Of a stretch of DNA of 64,000 bases, positions 47,638-60,600 are shown one piece after another. Both the position numbers and the translations under genes were made by a program. Every line of letters begins with the position of its first letter. The stretch's first letter is position 1. Below the pieces are notes generated by a model. That model saw only the letters and a program-made list of their open reading frames with translations, had not been told where the DNA came from and made no database searches. Source of the stretch: Verticillium longisporum (Eukaryota; Ascomycota; Sordariomycetes; Glomerellales; Plectosphaerellaceae); the NCBI GenBank assembly GCA_019188255.1, contig JAETXT010000015.1, forward strand, positions 248,001-312,000, written 5' to 3'.

Positions 47638-49183
47638 ATTGTGAGTCCCGAGCCCCAGGATGTGTGCCGCGGGCGCTGTCGTCGGTGGCTCTCATCATCA
47701 TCCGTGGGCGGTGATCGTCGCTCTTGTCCTGAGCCGTGTGCCTGCGATTGTGTTGGGTTCCTCTCGGCAATGCCTGGCTGCTGAGCGACTAAAGCCCTTG
47801 CCACAGAAGATGCCGTCATGGTATGTACCCCTCTGGGGATTCGTCCCTGGGCACGCAACATCTCGCGGATGTACTCTTGGTGTGGTCCTGCGGTCACCCG
47901 CGGCTCAGATTGCAGTTTGTCTCGGCAATACGGGCAGCTGTCTGAATCCTCGAACCACTTTTTGATGCAGTGGTCTCCGAAAACGTGCTTGCACTTGGGC
48001 AGCCGGAGCGGTGCTTCTTTGAAGCCTTCTGGCGTCTCGACACCGTAGTCGTTGTAGCAGATGACGCAGGCTGACATCGCGTTAGTTCCGTGGGCCACGT
48101 CTATCTGTGCCACTTGGCGATTTAGGAATCAACTCACTCATCTCATGGGGTTCCAGTTCGGAGAGAGGCACGCTCTGAAGAGACCGAATTGCGGCAGAAG
48201 AGACGACCTGTTTCGTACGAATTGATCCGCGCAATAGCTGGGTCACCCGTAGGTCCTCGTCATCATCTCGCCCTAAGTAGTGTCCCAAAAGCCCATCCGC
48301 TGGACCAATGCCATCTGACGCTGGCGGGTAAAGTCGTGACGACATGAATCCACGTGCCCGTCTGCCGCTGGCTGCACGACGCCGTGTTTCGGGTTGGCGT
48401 TCGGATTGCGCCGCGGATGGTCCAGAAACGATAGGCGACCTTGCGTCAGACGGGGAGGCTATGAAAGTGTTAGTTGCCGCAGCAAGAGCAAAAGATGGGG
48501 AGCCACCACTCCATATAGCTTGGCGGCAGAAGTTAGGGCATGACGTGTTATTCTTGCTTACCTTGGGGAACCCGGGAGCGAAGAGGCACAAAGGTTGCTG
48601 GCGGACGCTGCGAGGAAAATGCGGGTGCGGTGCCGAACTGTATTGTGTGGCTGGAGTTCGGCGCACGCGTTTGCAGTTCCTGCGGTCCATGGTTTGAACT
48701 CTCCGCAGGCGAATCAGCAGATGCTTGGTAGTGATAGTTCATGCCTCGTGGGCTGGCTGGCATGCCCGAAAATGACCTTTCTGAGTACATTGTCGGCGGC
48801 GCAGCCGTATTAACAGGGTTCGGCAAATGATGCGGAGGTGGTTGCGGCTGCTGCATCTGTGCATGCCGATTCATGTCATCCATCGGGGGAGGGCCGAACG
48901 GCGAATAAGGAGCACTCATGTTCGTGTTCATGCTCGTAGGATATCCGGGGGCCGGTCCGGGGCCGAGCTGGTAGGCGAAGGGGTTGTTCATGGCAGCTTG
49001 TGGGGCCCATGACGACGGGTCCGAGGCGGAGGTCGACCTGTGGTGGGGATACCAACTTGCCGATGCGTGATGGACGGGATCATAGTATTGTGAAGGAGGC
49101 CGACCGCCATAACCCCTCATGGCTGGACATTGCGGCGGTGGGCGGCGCGGTGAGCCTTGTTCCCAATCCATCAAATGGTCCAT
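47346..49183 (-). CDS. RING-finger protein with polyglutamine tract
   Basis: Exons 49183-48562, 48458-48138 and 48070-47346 give 555 aa; both introns are phase 1. The N-terminal 200 residues are Pro/Gln/Tyr-rich and disordered-looking. The RING domain is encoded at the exon 2/3 junction: TCVICYNDYGVE, then LPKCKHVFGDHCIKKWFE and DSCPYCRDKL. Zinc ligands C-x2-C, C-x-H, C and C-x2-C are seen, but in CKHVFGDHC the usual fifth ligand position holds Gly, with His shifted next to Cys. A Gln run of about 18 follows, encoded by the CTG/CAG repeat. RING proteins recruit E2 enzymes for ubiquitin transfer; the substrate is unknown. The tail SRPFYGSLNSR is conserved-looking but unnamed. Confidence 0.85.
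47584..47637 (-). repeat. CAG trinucleotide repeat in RING gene
   Basis: A run of about 15 uninterrupted CTG units on the plus strand, with imperfect units at the left edge. It encodes the Gln tract on the minus strand. Confidence 0.95.
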
Positions 49184-52100
49184 AATCGAAGCCGTTTTCT
49201 GTCTAGGAGGATGGGATGATTGTCGTGGTATGAGGACGGGCGCAACCAGCAAGCTAGGTAATCATGGAATGGCTTGGGCAAAAAAGAGTTGTAAGCGCCC
49301 AAGTGTGACGATGTGCCTGGAAGTGAGGGGGGTAGCGTTGGTAGTAATAACTTTGACTTCTGACGCGCTATTGTTCTTTAATCCGTTTCGCAGGTGAAGG
49401 CGGAAGTGAAGGTGCAGGTGACGTGTGACGTGTGATGTGAGGTAGGAGGGATCCAGGCGAGCCTGAAATGCGACGAAGGACCAATACAAGTAAAGCAGCC
49501 TTTTACTTGGCTTGCTTGGGCTGGACCGGCTGGAACACTGCAGCTTCAGCTTCAGAGCTCTTCGACTGGAGATATTTGGCTCATTGACGCTGGGAATGGG
49601 TGCAAGCAGAATCGGGACCCAGAATGCCGGACCGGGAGAGGGTTCTTTTCCCTGAATCTTGTCTTTCGTTGCTTGCTCGGGTTGGGGGCCTCTGAGCTTT
49701 AGAAGGGGGTGTCAGTGTCTCGCGTATGGCTCGTCGGTCGGTCGGTCGGTCGTCCAGGCTGTGCCTGCTTGACCCTCTTTGTTTCGGAGCCTTTAGTCTT
49801 TTTCTTTCGCTTGTCCACCTCAAGTCCAGCTCCCTTGCCCAATTTCCCCTCTTTCGATGACTTTGTCAGCTGAGTGTGCACCCAGGCAGGATCGGCCAGC
49901 TCCGACCGGGACGTTGTCTGAAGGGATGAAGTTGGGCTACACGGCTTGAAGACTCGAAGTCAAAACGATACAGGTAAGCAGCTGTCAGCCGATTCTTTGT
50001 TCAATCGGAACAGAAGCGATGGTTGGGAAGGCTGTCGCTCGCTGAGACGATGGCTTTGCTTCTTGCTTGAGCAGTCTTGAATAAGGTAGGAAGGCGTGGG
50101 TGTTGAGCCCGTGGTTATCTATCGGGTTGAGTAGTAGTCGGCAGGCAGGCAGGCAGAAGCGATTAGGTGAGCGGAGAATGAGCAGAAGCTGACGGAGGCA
50201 CCAAGCACCGGCGGTGAGGTAAAATCACTGAAGAGGAGAGCAGTGAGGTCAACCAGCGTGACAGAAACTGGGATGAGGAGGAAAAAGGCGGCAGGAGCAC
50301 CTCATGGATGGAACGGGAGGAGGAAGTACAAGAGTGAGGCGAGGCAAGCACGGATGGGCACAAGGGAGAAGGAATGGGCGATTGGCAGTTGGGAAAGTGC
50401 AGGAGAGCGGTCCCTTCTGCATTTGTATCCCGTCGCAGGACGGCCGCCGCAGTGGACGCGACACAACACCCCGTCTGAGGTAGGATGGATCACCTCACCT
50501 CGGGCTTAATCAGGCTTCCCGCTTGGCCAGGGGATGACCGAGTGGTTGGATGGAAGGGGGTTGACGGGACGGGGTGGACGGGTGGATATTGTACTGGTGA
50601 ATGGTGAGAGTCAGCAACACCCAGCGTGTATTAGCCGTGCGTTGGCAGGAGATCGAGGCAGAGGTACAGACAGACTGGGCTCAGAACGCTGTACGCTGTA
50701 CGCTGCACGCTGCTGAACCAAGTGACGAGACGAGGGGAGGCAAAGATGCGGCCGGCGGTCGATAGCCACATGTGGACGGACAGTCAGTCAGTCAGTCAGA
50801 GGGTCACAGGTCGAGGTGCAGGCCGCAGCAAGTTTGTATTGGCTGGGGAGGGGGGGTGGTGGTCGGCAGGGACAGAGAAACATGGATACGGACGGACACT
50901 GGACACACCGATGGCGAGGTGGTTGTCCCAGACGGTCACGGCATGGTTTACTAAGGTCTGGTTCGACATGGTGCCAAATATGTAGGTACTGTATAGTCAT
51001 GGACTGGGCCAAGGACCACGCCGAGAGGTCCAGTTTGAGAAAGCGGCGTCGAGACGGAGCAAGGACATGGTTCCGTCCATCTCTTGGACTACTGGCAGCT
51101 AGCAGCAGCCTGACCCGATGCTGCCAGCGATAACAGTGTCTCGTTCCCGCCGATCAGCCACCCTCACTGCAAACATGCACGCACTTGCTCCCCCATCACT
51201 CACTCGGCACTCGTCTTATCTGAGAGAGTAGTGAGGGGAAGGCGAGTTCACGTTCATACCTGCCTTGCCGTTGGCTGCAAGGTGGATAATCACTCACTGT
51301 CGGGCTTTCCTTCCTCACAACGGCAAACCGGACATGGACAGGGCCCATGCGTGGGACAGACGGGGATTTCTTGCCTCGCCGCCGAAAACACAAAAAGACG
51401 TGCTGCCTGCCTGTTTGTGGTCAGTCCCCTGGCCATCATGGTACATGTAAGCTTGCTACATGCCTAGCTAGATACCTACCTTACCTTACCGAACGTAACC
51501 GACTATTGTCCACAGAGGGGTGGCAGGCGTGCAGGCGTGCAGGCGGGCAGGTCCCCCCCCCCAAGAGGCCGTCCAACCCACTAAAACTCAGCCGGCGACG
51601 ACCCCTCTTTTCAGGTGGCTCGCTTGGGGCGAGGAAGCGAGACACTGTAGGTGGTACTTCACGGTGCTCGATCCTACCAGGCCTGACTGACCTCGTCATT
51701 TGGGAGACAAGATTCGTTTGCAAAAGCTCAACGGAGACGACACGCCGCACTAGAGACCAAGCAGAGGAAAAGGCTCTGCCTGCCGCCGGATCCGAGACCC
51801 AACCTGCGATCTCGTTCATGGCCCGACCGTACGTTCTCGGCATCACTAAAGGTGCGCGTCGACTAAGGTATTTTCTGCTCCCTCGAGTAAGGTAAGGTAG
51901 GGAAATCAGTACGCATCATCATCACAATCCCCTCATACTGCAGAAACGACGAGTCACGGACTGCCTGCGCACCCTGGTGGACAGGAGCACCCCAGTCGAC
52001 AAGTCGAGTACGGTCGTCAAAGTTCATCACAGCGACCGGCGCACGACGACGGAGCAATGGTCATTCATACCCCTCCTTTCCGACCTCCTCCATTCGCACC

Positions 52101-54871
52101 AGCCTTTCAGCACATCGGCAACCGACCCAACCGAGTTGGACAAGCGGATGACTTAAGAATGATGGCGTTTTGCGCTTTCCCATCCATCTGGCTAGCCTTC
52201 CAACTTTCTCATCCATTACCACGCCTCGCCACCACGCCCGCAAGCTACCTAAGTAGGGGGTGTCCACCACGTCCATGGAATGGAGGAATGGAGGGGCAAG
52301 CACTCGAGAACGACCTCTTCCATGCTCTACTACAATCACTCCTGCGGCCACCCCACGCCCCCCTGCTTCACGATGGTGCCTCTCGACCTTCGCCTTGATT
52401 GGACGGCAATTCGATACGGGTCTTGACTCGGATTACCATTGGCTTCTTGGCCTCGACCTTCTCGATCCCTGGGGCCGATCATCTCACCACCTGCGACCCC
52501 TGCCTTGTCGTCATGCTTTGAACCGACTGACTCGCCCGTGAACGCAGCCAGCTGACATGACGAGACGGTCTCATCATGAGACCAGGAACCAAAACAATAT
52601 GTCTTGCAACCACTCTTCGGCGATCCGCCAAAGCCTTGACCGTTCGTCACCTGTGCGAGGCCAACCGCGGAGTTAGCCGGCCGTGCCTACATACTCGTTC
52701 TGTAGGTCAGCCTGCTTGCTTTGCATGGGGGCACTGGATGGACATGCAGGCAGCCAAACATGTTGGGCGAAACAAAAACAGCACGAGCAACTGTCCACAA
52801 AGACAGATCTCCAGCACGCACATAATACATGTCGACCCATCAGCCATGGTCCATCCCGACGAGACACACATTTCAGTGCCAATACGCCAACGCCACCCAC
52901 TGGCCTCACCGACTAAGAATCTCGTTCTCGGCACCGACCGACACACAAACAACAACTGGGCCGATGCGTCTTTGGATAATAATGCTTCGCCCGCTCTTCC
53001 CAAGCCGGCACCGTCTACGGAACCTACCCTCAACAATGCGCCTCCAAACCACATTCCAGGATCCTCGCTACAGTAGACTAGGTTTTACCATGGCAGAACA
53101 CGAAGAGAAACATGACTTTCTCCCTCCATCGATCCTAGGTTCCCGGTCCGACTCGTCGGATCTCGCCCTGCCTCTCTGCCTCGCCAGCTAAGGAAGCGGA
53201 GCACGACAGCAACACACGGCCCCAGGCGACGCAACTTCATGACACTTCTTGTTTGCTGGTCAGAGCAGATGACCTTCCTCAACCATGTTCTCGCCCACGC
53301 GACTTCTGACCCCTGCCGGTAAGACGCCTGGAAGATACCCCACTTTGTGCCATCACCTCCAGGGTGCGTCTCCACCCCCAACCGCAAGCTCTTAAGAAAG
53401 CTGACCCCGCCCAAGCCCCCTCTGCTCCCGCTCCGCGCGCCGTGCCCGGATTTGTGCCCCCTCGACGCTTCTGCCCCTCCACCTTCAAAAGACCCCAAGC
53501 CAGCTCGCCAGCTCGCCAGCTCGCCAGCCCGCCTGACCCCGTCTCCCAACCCGACACGTCTCGTTTCACGCTCGCTGGGTTCTTGATCTACCACCACTTG
53601 CCTTTCTCCCGAACGAGGTTGGCTGCAGGGCCGTGCCATGCTGTCATATTGTCATGCCTGCGCTGCTGCCTTGCTGCCCTGCTGTCGCTCTCTGACTGCC
53701 CTTTCGCTCTCAGCCTGTCTCTCCCATTCTCACTTTTCACGTCGCCCACGCTGCCGTGCCACTGAAACATATCTCGTCACCGCCCAGGCAGCCAGCGTCA
53801 GCCAGATTAGAAGCACAAGGTGGACGCTTCTTTTCGGCAGCATACGTCGAGGAAGACTGCCCAACGCCTCCGCCTCTTCTCCGACAGCACCACCCACGCG
53901 ACTCGCAACCCCCCGGCAGAATCCACTCACCCTCGCCATCCAAACAGCGGTCAATCTCTGGTCGCTCTGCAAGGGCACGAAACAGGACGGTCTTTCGGGC
54001 AACAGCAGGGACACGATAACAACAACAAACCCTTTTTCCGCACAAACGGGGAAACTGACACCCCCAAAGCTTGGACATTCGGTTTTCAACCAACCCAAGC
54101 GTACACCCACCTCAGCCGGGCGGACAGCTGTGGGCGGGGTCGCTGCCGCACCACTTTGGTGACGAGGCACTGCCGTTTCGCCCGCTTCAATTCCGGCATC
54201 CGTCGATTCGCTCATCGATGACTAGAACTCATATTCTTGCCATCCCACTGAAGTCGTGACCCGATGACAGAGCGAGCCCAGACGCTCATGGCTTCACGTC
54301 TCGCCCATAGTATTGGGCTTCCAGCTTCCTCCAAGCGGAGGTAATTATAGTCACAAGCTCCAGAGGGGATAACGTGACGACTCAACAGCACGAATTTCAA
54401 ACATCTACACGGCCACACCAGGACAACAGCGATGAGTAGCCTCGCATCGAGATCAAGCGGTCTTTCGTTCCATACCTGCCAATCGTCTCCAATGACTCGA
54501 CTATTCTCCGGCATTCGCTAGCGATACTGATGTCAGCTCGCAAGAAGTACGCGTGCCGCTGTAGCCGATCCCTTTCATGCCCATTCCATCGTGACTCGTA
54601 ATCTTGCGTGGACTTGGAATAAAAAGAAAAAAGCCCGCCCTGTCTGCGAGTGTTTCCGTGCTCGCCAAGCAGCCAAGACTTGATCGCCCCATGCGTGATA
54701 TCTCCTTGTAATAATCAATCGCGACCGTGTCTCTCTGTTGTCCGCAAGCCACCCAAAGTTTCACTGGTAGTGGGTAGGCCTGAACCTCCTGAAGTGATCT
54801 TGTAAAATTAATTCCGCGCACGATCCCAAATGCTCAGAGGCGTTACCGGTCAAGAGGCATCCATCCATCCT
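49184..54871. other. 5.7-kb gene-poor stretch with many short tandem repeats
   Basis: No gene recognised between the RING gene start and the APC2 stop. Frames of up to 184 codons exist on both strands but are low-complexity and motif-free. Tandem repeats include (TCGG)n at about 49734-49752, (CAGG)n near 50143, GCTGTAC-type near 50690, (CAGT)5 at 50781-50799, GCAGGCGT x3 near 51530, a poly-C run near 51553, and 4 x AGCTCGCC at 53502-53533. C/T-rich stretches around 53.6-53.8 kb look like leader sequence of an unseen plus-strand transcript. Confidence 0.45.
53502..53533. repeat. 4 x 8-bp tandem repeat
   Basis: AGCTCGCC three times exactly, then AGCCCGCC. Confidence 0.9.
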
Positions 54872-57660
54872 TCACTTCTTCGGCAAGCGATACTTTCCGC
54901 CTACGAGCTCGAGCTCACCCTCGGCCATTTTCTCGGCCAGAAATTCCTGCAACTCCTCGTTGCTCCAGGGGAACCCGTCAGGGATGAGCATCTTCATCAT
55001 CATCGCCATCTGACCCAACGGCATCGTGGGCGCCGAGTTGGTCAGCATGCCAAAAATGAATTGCCAGTAGACTAGACGTCGCTCCTTTTCCTGCGCATCC
55101 ATGGCGCCCCTGCCGGTCTTGGAGGGCGACACCGTGTCGTGCGGCGGCGCGACGTCGTCATCGTCGAGCGCCGGGGACGAGTCACGGGGTGCCGGAGCCG
55201 TGTCTTCTTCGAGGCGTTCGAGGACGACGTACGTGTCGGGGGCGACTTCGCGCAGGACGCGCTGCGACGCCCAGAAGACGAGAGCCAGGCGAATCGTGTC
55301 ATCGGCCATCTGGAGCGTATCTTCGAGCTGGCTGACTGTACGCTGCACGGGAGACGTAGAGGAACCGTCATCTTGGAAGGCATAGATGACGGCCGCCTCA
55401 TACGTCTTGCATTCTTGATCAATGGACCTGTCTTCCAAGTCCAGGTGCACGGTGGCCGTGCCGAGGTTGTTGAGCCAGGTGAGCTTGCGCGAGCTCTTGA
55501 GGCTTTCGTAACGAGTGTCGTAGCGGCTTTGCATCTCAATGACGGGCTGCGGGAGCAGGAAATGCTCGCGGTCGAGGGTGGGCCAGAAGAGACGTGACAA
55601 AATCTTGGTGTGATACGAGAGCAGCATTGTCTGCCCCCACTCGGCCATCTGCATCTGTCTCGTGATGACCGTGTCGACCCTCGTCGAGTCTTGAATGTCT
55701 TTGAGCATGACATCGCAGTTTTGCAGTGCATTCTCGCCAAACTTCTTTTTGAGCAGGTTGAGCACCTTGACCTCCTGAGAAAACTCGGTCTGCTTGGACA
55801 GGAGCCGTTCAGCAATGATAGACTGGAACTCTTTGATGAATATGTCCTGCGAGCCCAGCGCGTTGATCAGCGTGCCGATGACGTCCTCCGACTTGGGCCG
55901 CTTGTAGTTGACGCCGGCGTCGACAGGATCGGGCACCCAGTCCATGTCGTTCCAGTCGAGCTCCTCGTCATCGGCCGTCTGCCGGCGCTGCTGCGCGGGA
56001 TCGTTCAGCAGCGCAGCCAGCTCCTGCAGCCTGCCCATGCCGCTGCCGCCGCCCGCCGCCGCCGCCGCCGCCTCATCGGGCCCGGACAGCAGACCTGTGA
56101 CGACAATGCGGATGGCGTCATCTCGCTGGCAGAGGTACAGCTGAAGGTTGTGGACCACGCGCTCCAACAGGACCTTGGAGTGGTCGAGGGCGTGAAAGGT
56201 GCGGATCATGGAGATGTACACCTGCAGGATGTCCAGCGTGGACCGCCCGGGGTGGAGCAGCCGTTTCTGCAGCGCGGCCGAGAAGGTGTCGGTCAGCTGC
56301 AGTCGCCTCTGGGGCGTCGTCACGGCCACGCGCAGATCGTCGAGGGCGTCTCTGCTCTCGGGCCAGTGAAGCACAATGTCAAAGAGCTCGTGGATGCGCG
56401 TAACCGCCAAGCGCCCAACCGCAATCTCCTTCCACTCCTCGACGTGCTTCCAGGCGACCACCTCGGCGCCAAGGCGGTCAAATACCTCAACTGCCAGACG
56501 CGCGTAGTGGTTCTCGACCCAGTCGTGCAGGGAGGCGATGCACGGCGACAGCGAGCCCGCGCGGCGCAGGGATGCTCGTGGCGGCCTGGGTGGCGGTAGT
56601 GGTGCCGCTGACGCCGCCGTCTGCGTTTGCTGCGTCCACGCCCCGGCAAAGGACGTCTTGATGTGCTCGACCATGAGGGCGTCCATCATCTCGGCAAAGA
56701 GGACCTGGAACTTCTCTCCCGCAAGGCCGACCTTGTGCAAGGCCTCGACCAGCTGACGGAGCTCGCGTCTGGCGCCATCCGTCTGGTCGCTTGCGCTGGC
56801 GCTGCTGCCGCCGCCGCGGCGGCGACCTGCATGCTGCGACGCCGCTGGATTGGCAGAGGAGGTCGGCGACTCGGGCTGCATGCGCAGCAGCACGCGCATG
56901 AGGCGGCTCAGTACGCGGCGCAGCGCGTCCACAAGCGCCGGGGCCATGGAGTTGCTGATGAGGGCGTGCAGGTCGCGGCGGAAGGCGTCGACGGCGCGCT
57001 CGGCGGCGGGCTCGTCCAGGCCGCGCGCCATGAGGGCGAGGCCGTAGAGGTACTGGCGGTGGGCTGCCTCGAGCGTGCGGATGCTGCCCAGCAGCACCTG
57101 CGTCGCGTCGCCGTGGCCGGCGCAGGCGGCGAGCAGGGGCAGGACGTGCTGCACGAAATGGTGGCGGACCTGGTGGGTGTGCCACGAGAAGAGGTCCTCC
57201 GTGTGGGCGGCGTGCGGGGCGTGCTGCGAGGGCTGGAGGACGACCTGCAGGCTCGCGTAGAAGTCTGGGTTGGTGAGGTCCTGGGACTCGGAGGCGAGGG
57301 ACCCGAAGGAGTCCTCGGCGGCGACCGAGGGGGGGAGCTGCACGCGCGAGGTCACTGCGTGCCAGGCCCGGTCCCAGCAGGCTTGATCGGTGATTTGGGT
57401 GAAGGAGGAGGAAGGGGGGGGGAGGAGGATGGTGGTGGTGGTGGTGCTGCTGCTGCTGCTGGCGTGTTTGTGGAATCTAGAGAGTGGAGGTTGCTATGCG
57501 GTTGGGCTGCTGCAGCAGACGGACCACCGAACGGCTGCCCCGAGTCGGTCGATCGTAATGACGGCGTCGAGTAGGGCGTGGGCTGTGAGACTTCCGTATC
57601 AAAGACGGACATGAAGAGCTTCTGCCTCTGGGCAGCCCATCTTGACGCGGTCATGGCCAT
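54872..57660 (-). CDS. apc2: Anaphase-promoting complex subunit 2 (APC2), one-base frameshift
   Basis: Intronless. From ATG 57660 (MAMTASRWAAQRQKLFMSVF) to the stop at 54872; adding one base in the 9-G run at 57414-57422 gives exactly 930 codons (929 aa), and joins the Pro/Ala-rich start to ITDQACWDRAWHAVTSR. The N-terminal and middle parts are helical cullin-repeat sequence. The cullin homology region lies at about residues 540-760: VIGTLINALGSQDIFIKEF, SEKLLS-like IIAERLLSK, NCDVMLKDIQDS, ILSRLFWPTL, KLTWLNNLGTATVHLDLEDR. The APC2-specific winged helix ends the protein (QFIFGMLTNSAPTMPLGQM, GKYRLPKK). APC2 pairs with the RING subunit APC11 as the catalytic core that ubiquitinates cyclins and securin. 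An acidic and Ser/Pro linker (PALDDDDVAPP) lies before the last domain. Confidence 0.95.
57414..57462 (-). repeat. G run plus GGT/GCT repeats in APC2 start
   Basis: Nine G, then GGT and GCT units on the plus strand. On the coding strand these give Ala5 and Pro runs. The G run is the inferred indel site. Confidence 0.85.
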
Positions 57661-60600
57661 CGTGGACCTCGGTCGTCAGAGGCTCATCGGCAGATCCAAG
57701 GCGTATCTTCAGTGGACACCCATCCAGCCCGAGAGACTAAAGCCCGGATGACTCGTTGTGCGTCTTGCCGGTCGCGGGGCTGTCGTTCAGTGCCTGATCT
57801 CTCCAATCTCAGACGGCGAAGGTGTGTGTCGTCGTTGAGGCGTGTTTCCTTTGTTTGTGCTTTGTGCCTGGATCCGACGTGCCTAAGCGCGGGCGCCTAC
57901 GAAGCGAGAAGGTGGGGTCGAGCCTATCACATAGTCGCGGTTGCCGCCAGGCGCCTGTGAGCCGCGCATTGGTGGCGTCGGTTGGCTCAGCTCGACAGTC
58001 CGGTGCCTTCCAATCAACACTGTCTTTCCCCGACTCTTTCCCGGCATCTCCTTCTCCCGAAAGCCGTCTGTCTGTTCCCCTTGGATCCAGGCTTGCCAGG
58101 CAGGAAGCACCGGGGGTGCCTGATCCTTGCAATAGCTCCATTCGTGCAGCTCTGCAAGAAGCAGCTCTGCAAGAAGGTACCGTACCATCACGATCGTGAT
58201 TACCATCATCCAGGCAGGCACGCGTCCTCATGTCAGCTTGCTTTGCTACCATGCCATTCACGGCCACACTCGCCTACAGATACTACTCTCGGATTCCCAG
58301 ACGTCTGCCCACCCCTCGCTCCCCCTTGGAGCTACCGTACCTACTTTGTACTGTATAGTACCACCTCAGCTCTCCCGTCACTCGTTGCCATGCTGCCAGA
58401 ATCGTCCACTGGCTTCACTCCCCTTGGCAAGACCGGCATGTCATCGTCTGACGAAGACAGTCTCTTGGCATGCAGCGCCGCGCTTGACCAGGCCAAGTTG
58501 ATGAGACCTGCACCCACGGCTCTCTCGAGCGTCCCTAGTTCAATGCACAGTCAAGTCACGGTTCGTTCGTCAACAGACTAACCAGTCCGCTTTGCGACAC
58601 CTCGATCCACCACGGAAACCATGCAACCCAGGAGCCAGGGCTGCCCTTAGCAGCTGGGATTGGAGAGCGTCTGCACCATCACTTCGTGAGACCCCAAGAA
58701 GACAGCTCGCAGCGCCCGACCACCCCTCCACCACCCTGATGGTTGCGTTGGCGGACCATCTGCCGACGCCACGTCGACTCGGGTACCAACTTCATCGCGC
58801 AGACGCCGTTCGTCGAATACGCGCGCTCTGCTGACCGAGACCGTGCAGGTCAGAACATATAGCCATCATGACTCGCTGTATCGAGGATGAACGAGGAGGT
58901 GGGAGAATCGAGACCGGGGCACAGATCCCCCGACGGAGGGGGCACGCATGGGGGAAACTGGAGAGCTGCAAATGGATACCTGGGGTTGAGCGGACTCTGG
59001 TCGAGCTCGACGTCTTGTCGCGACCTACAACCGGCGTTGTATCTTGCAGATTTCAGACGTCAACGATCAACAGGCAATCCATTAGCCAAGGCGAGAGCAC
59101 CGGGTTTTTCGCCTATGGGTAATTCGACCGCTGTTGGGCCGGCTGTCTGCACACCCACTAGGCTTGGACAAGCTAGTCCTGCTGGCTTGTTCGACAGGTC
59201 GCAACGTTCACTTCACGCCCGCCCGCATTCAAACCCCTCGAGAGACACGGGGCCATCCCACACGAATCACAACCGTCATCCAGCGAGGTGGTGCATCCCA
59301 CGCAACCTTTGCAGCCTTGCAATAATGGCGACAGGCCTTCTTCAGAGCTTCCATGTGGCTGTTCGAAGGGTTCCCCCAGTCGATACCATCCTGCTCGCTC
59401 TCCGGAAGCGAAGCAGCCAATAGCCACCATGTCAGGGTCCTCCAGTGCTGCGGCCGCACAAGGGGGAGGGGGGGTGGCCCAAGGACCAGACCTCGAGCTG
59501 TCGCGGCAAAGCACCAGCCAAGAGTGAGTTGCATCCTTGACCGAATGGAACAGCATCCGGACATCGGTCCTGCATGTCTACTTACATGAAGTGCCAAGCT
59601 CGATCAGCCATGGGGGTCATCCGGTCTAGTTTTGAAAAGCGAAGGACAATCTCGTCCACACCCTGCCTCTGTTTGTCATTTCGCCAGCCTAGACTGCCCG
59701 CCTCCTGCTTCTCTTGTCGGGTCTCGGACGGTATGGACACTGATGCTTCGGGCTCGAGCATCCGCAGGTCCCCGCAGCGGTTCCTGACGGGTAGCGCGGG
59801 ATTTTGTCACGATGAGCCTACTTGTACGTGCTGGGGGCACTGGATGCACTGGGTTGCCGCCCCAATAGTACCTATGGGTAATGGCTTGCTCGTCTTCCAC
59901 GGTGGCCTGGCCCGCGATGGCAATCGAGCCTTTACAGCGAAACCCGGCGACTGTTGGTTGGCCACCTCATTTCGTCTGCTCATTGCTATCTGCTACGAGG
60001 TCCTATTGGTACGAAGACGCGCAAGGCGATGAACTGCTTCTCCAAGTGCAGTAATACTTCGCCCCCACACCTACAGCCGCAGCATTCGCCACTTGTTGAT
60101 CGCTCGCAGTACCTGCGGACCCGGGCATACAACTGCTTGTACGGTCCCGAGCGTTTGAAACACGGCGTAAAGATCACCACGAAAATGTCTGATCTAGGAA
60201 ACCATGAAACTATGAGGCTGGCTCGAAGCTCCCCTGTGTGCCTTGAGATGGGATGATGAGAAACAGGCAACAGGCACGAAGGGGAGAGCGACCAGCATTC
60301 AATTGGTCGATTTCCGCGACGGAGCAATACAGTCTTGACTCCACATCAAGGCACAAGCTCGGGCTTGGATCCCCGCGTTTGCATCTGATGATGGGACGGC
60401 GGGGTTAGGTGGACAAACAAGAAAGATGAAAGGGTGTCGAAGCTACCTAATTAACCCACGTCTCCACCCGCAGCTTGGCTGTCTTGGTTGTCCACCGACT
60501 CCCGCAACGGGAAGCTTGAATCTGGTGGGATAGGTGGGCCCTCGCGCCATGCCGACAACTGCAATCTGCTCCGAAAAGCACGACGCGAAGCATCTTGGTC

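Noticed and set aside
47390..47784. Poly-Ala, poly-Leu and poly-Cys frames opposite the RING gene
   Set aside because: They are readings of the CTG repeat in other frames.
44528..49183. Secondary-metabolite gene cluster around the P450
   Set aside because: No polyketide synthase, NRPS, terpene cyclase or cluster regulator is present; neighbours are housekeeping genes.
55610..57574. Plus-strand frames of 329 and 315 codons
   Set aside because: They are antisense to APC2; composition is a reflection of its codon bias.
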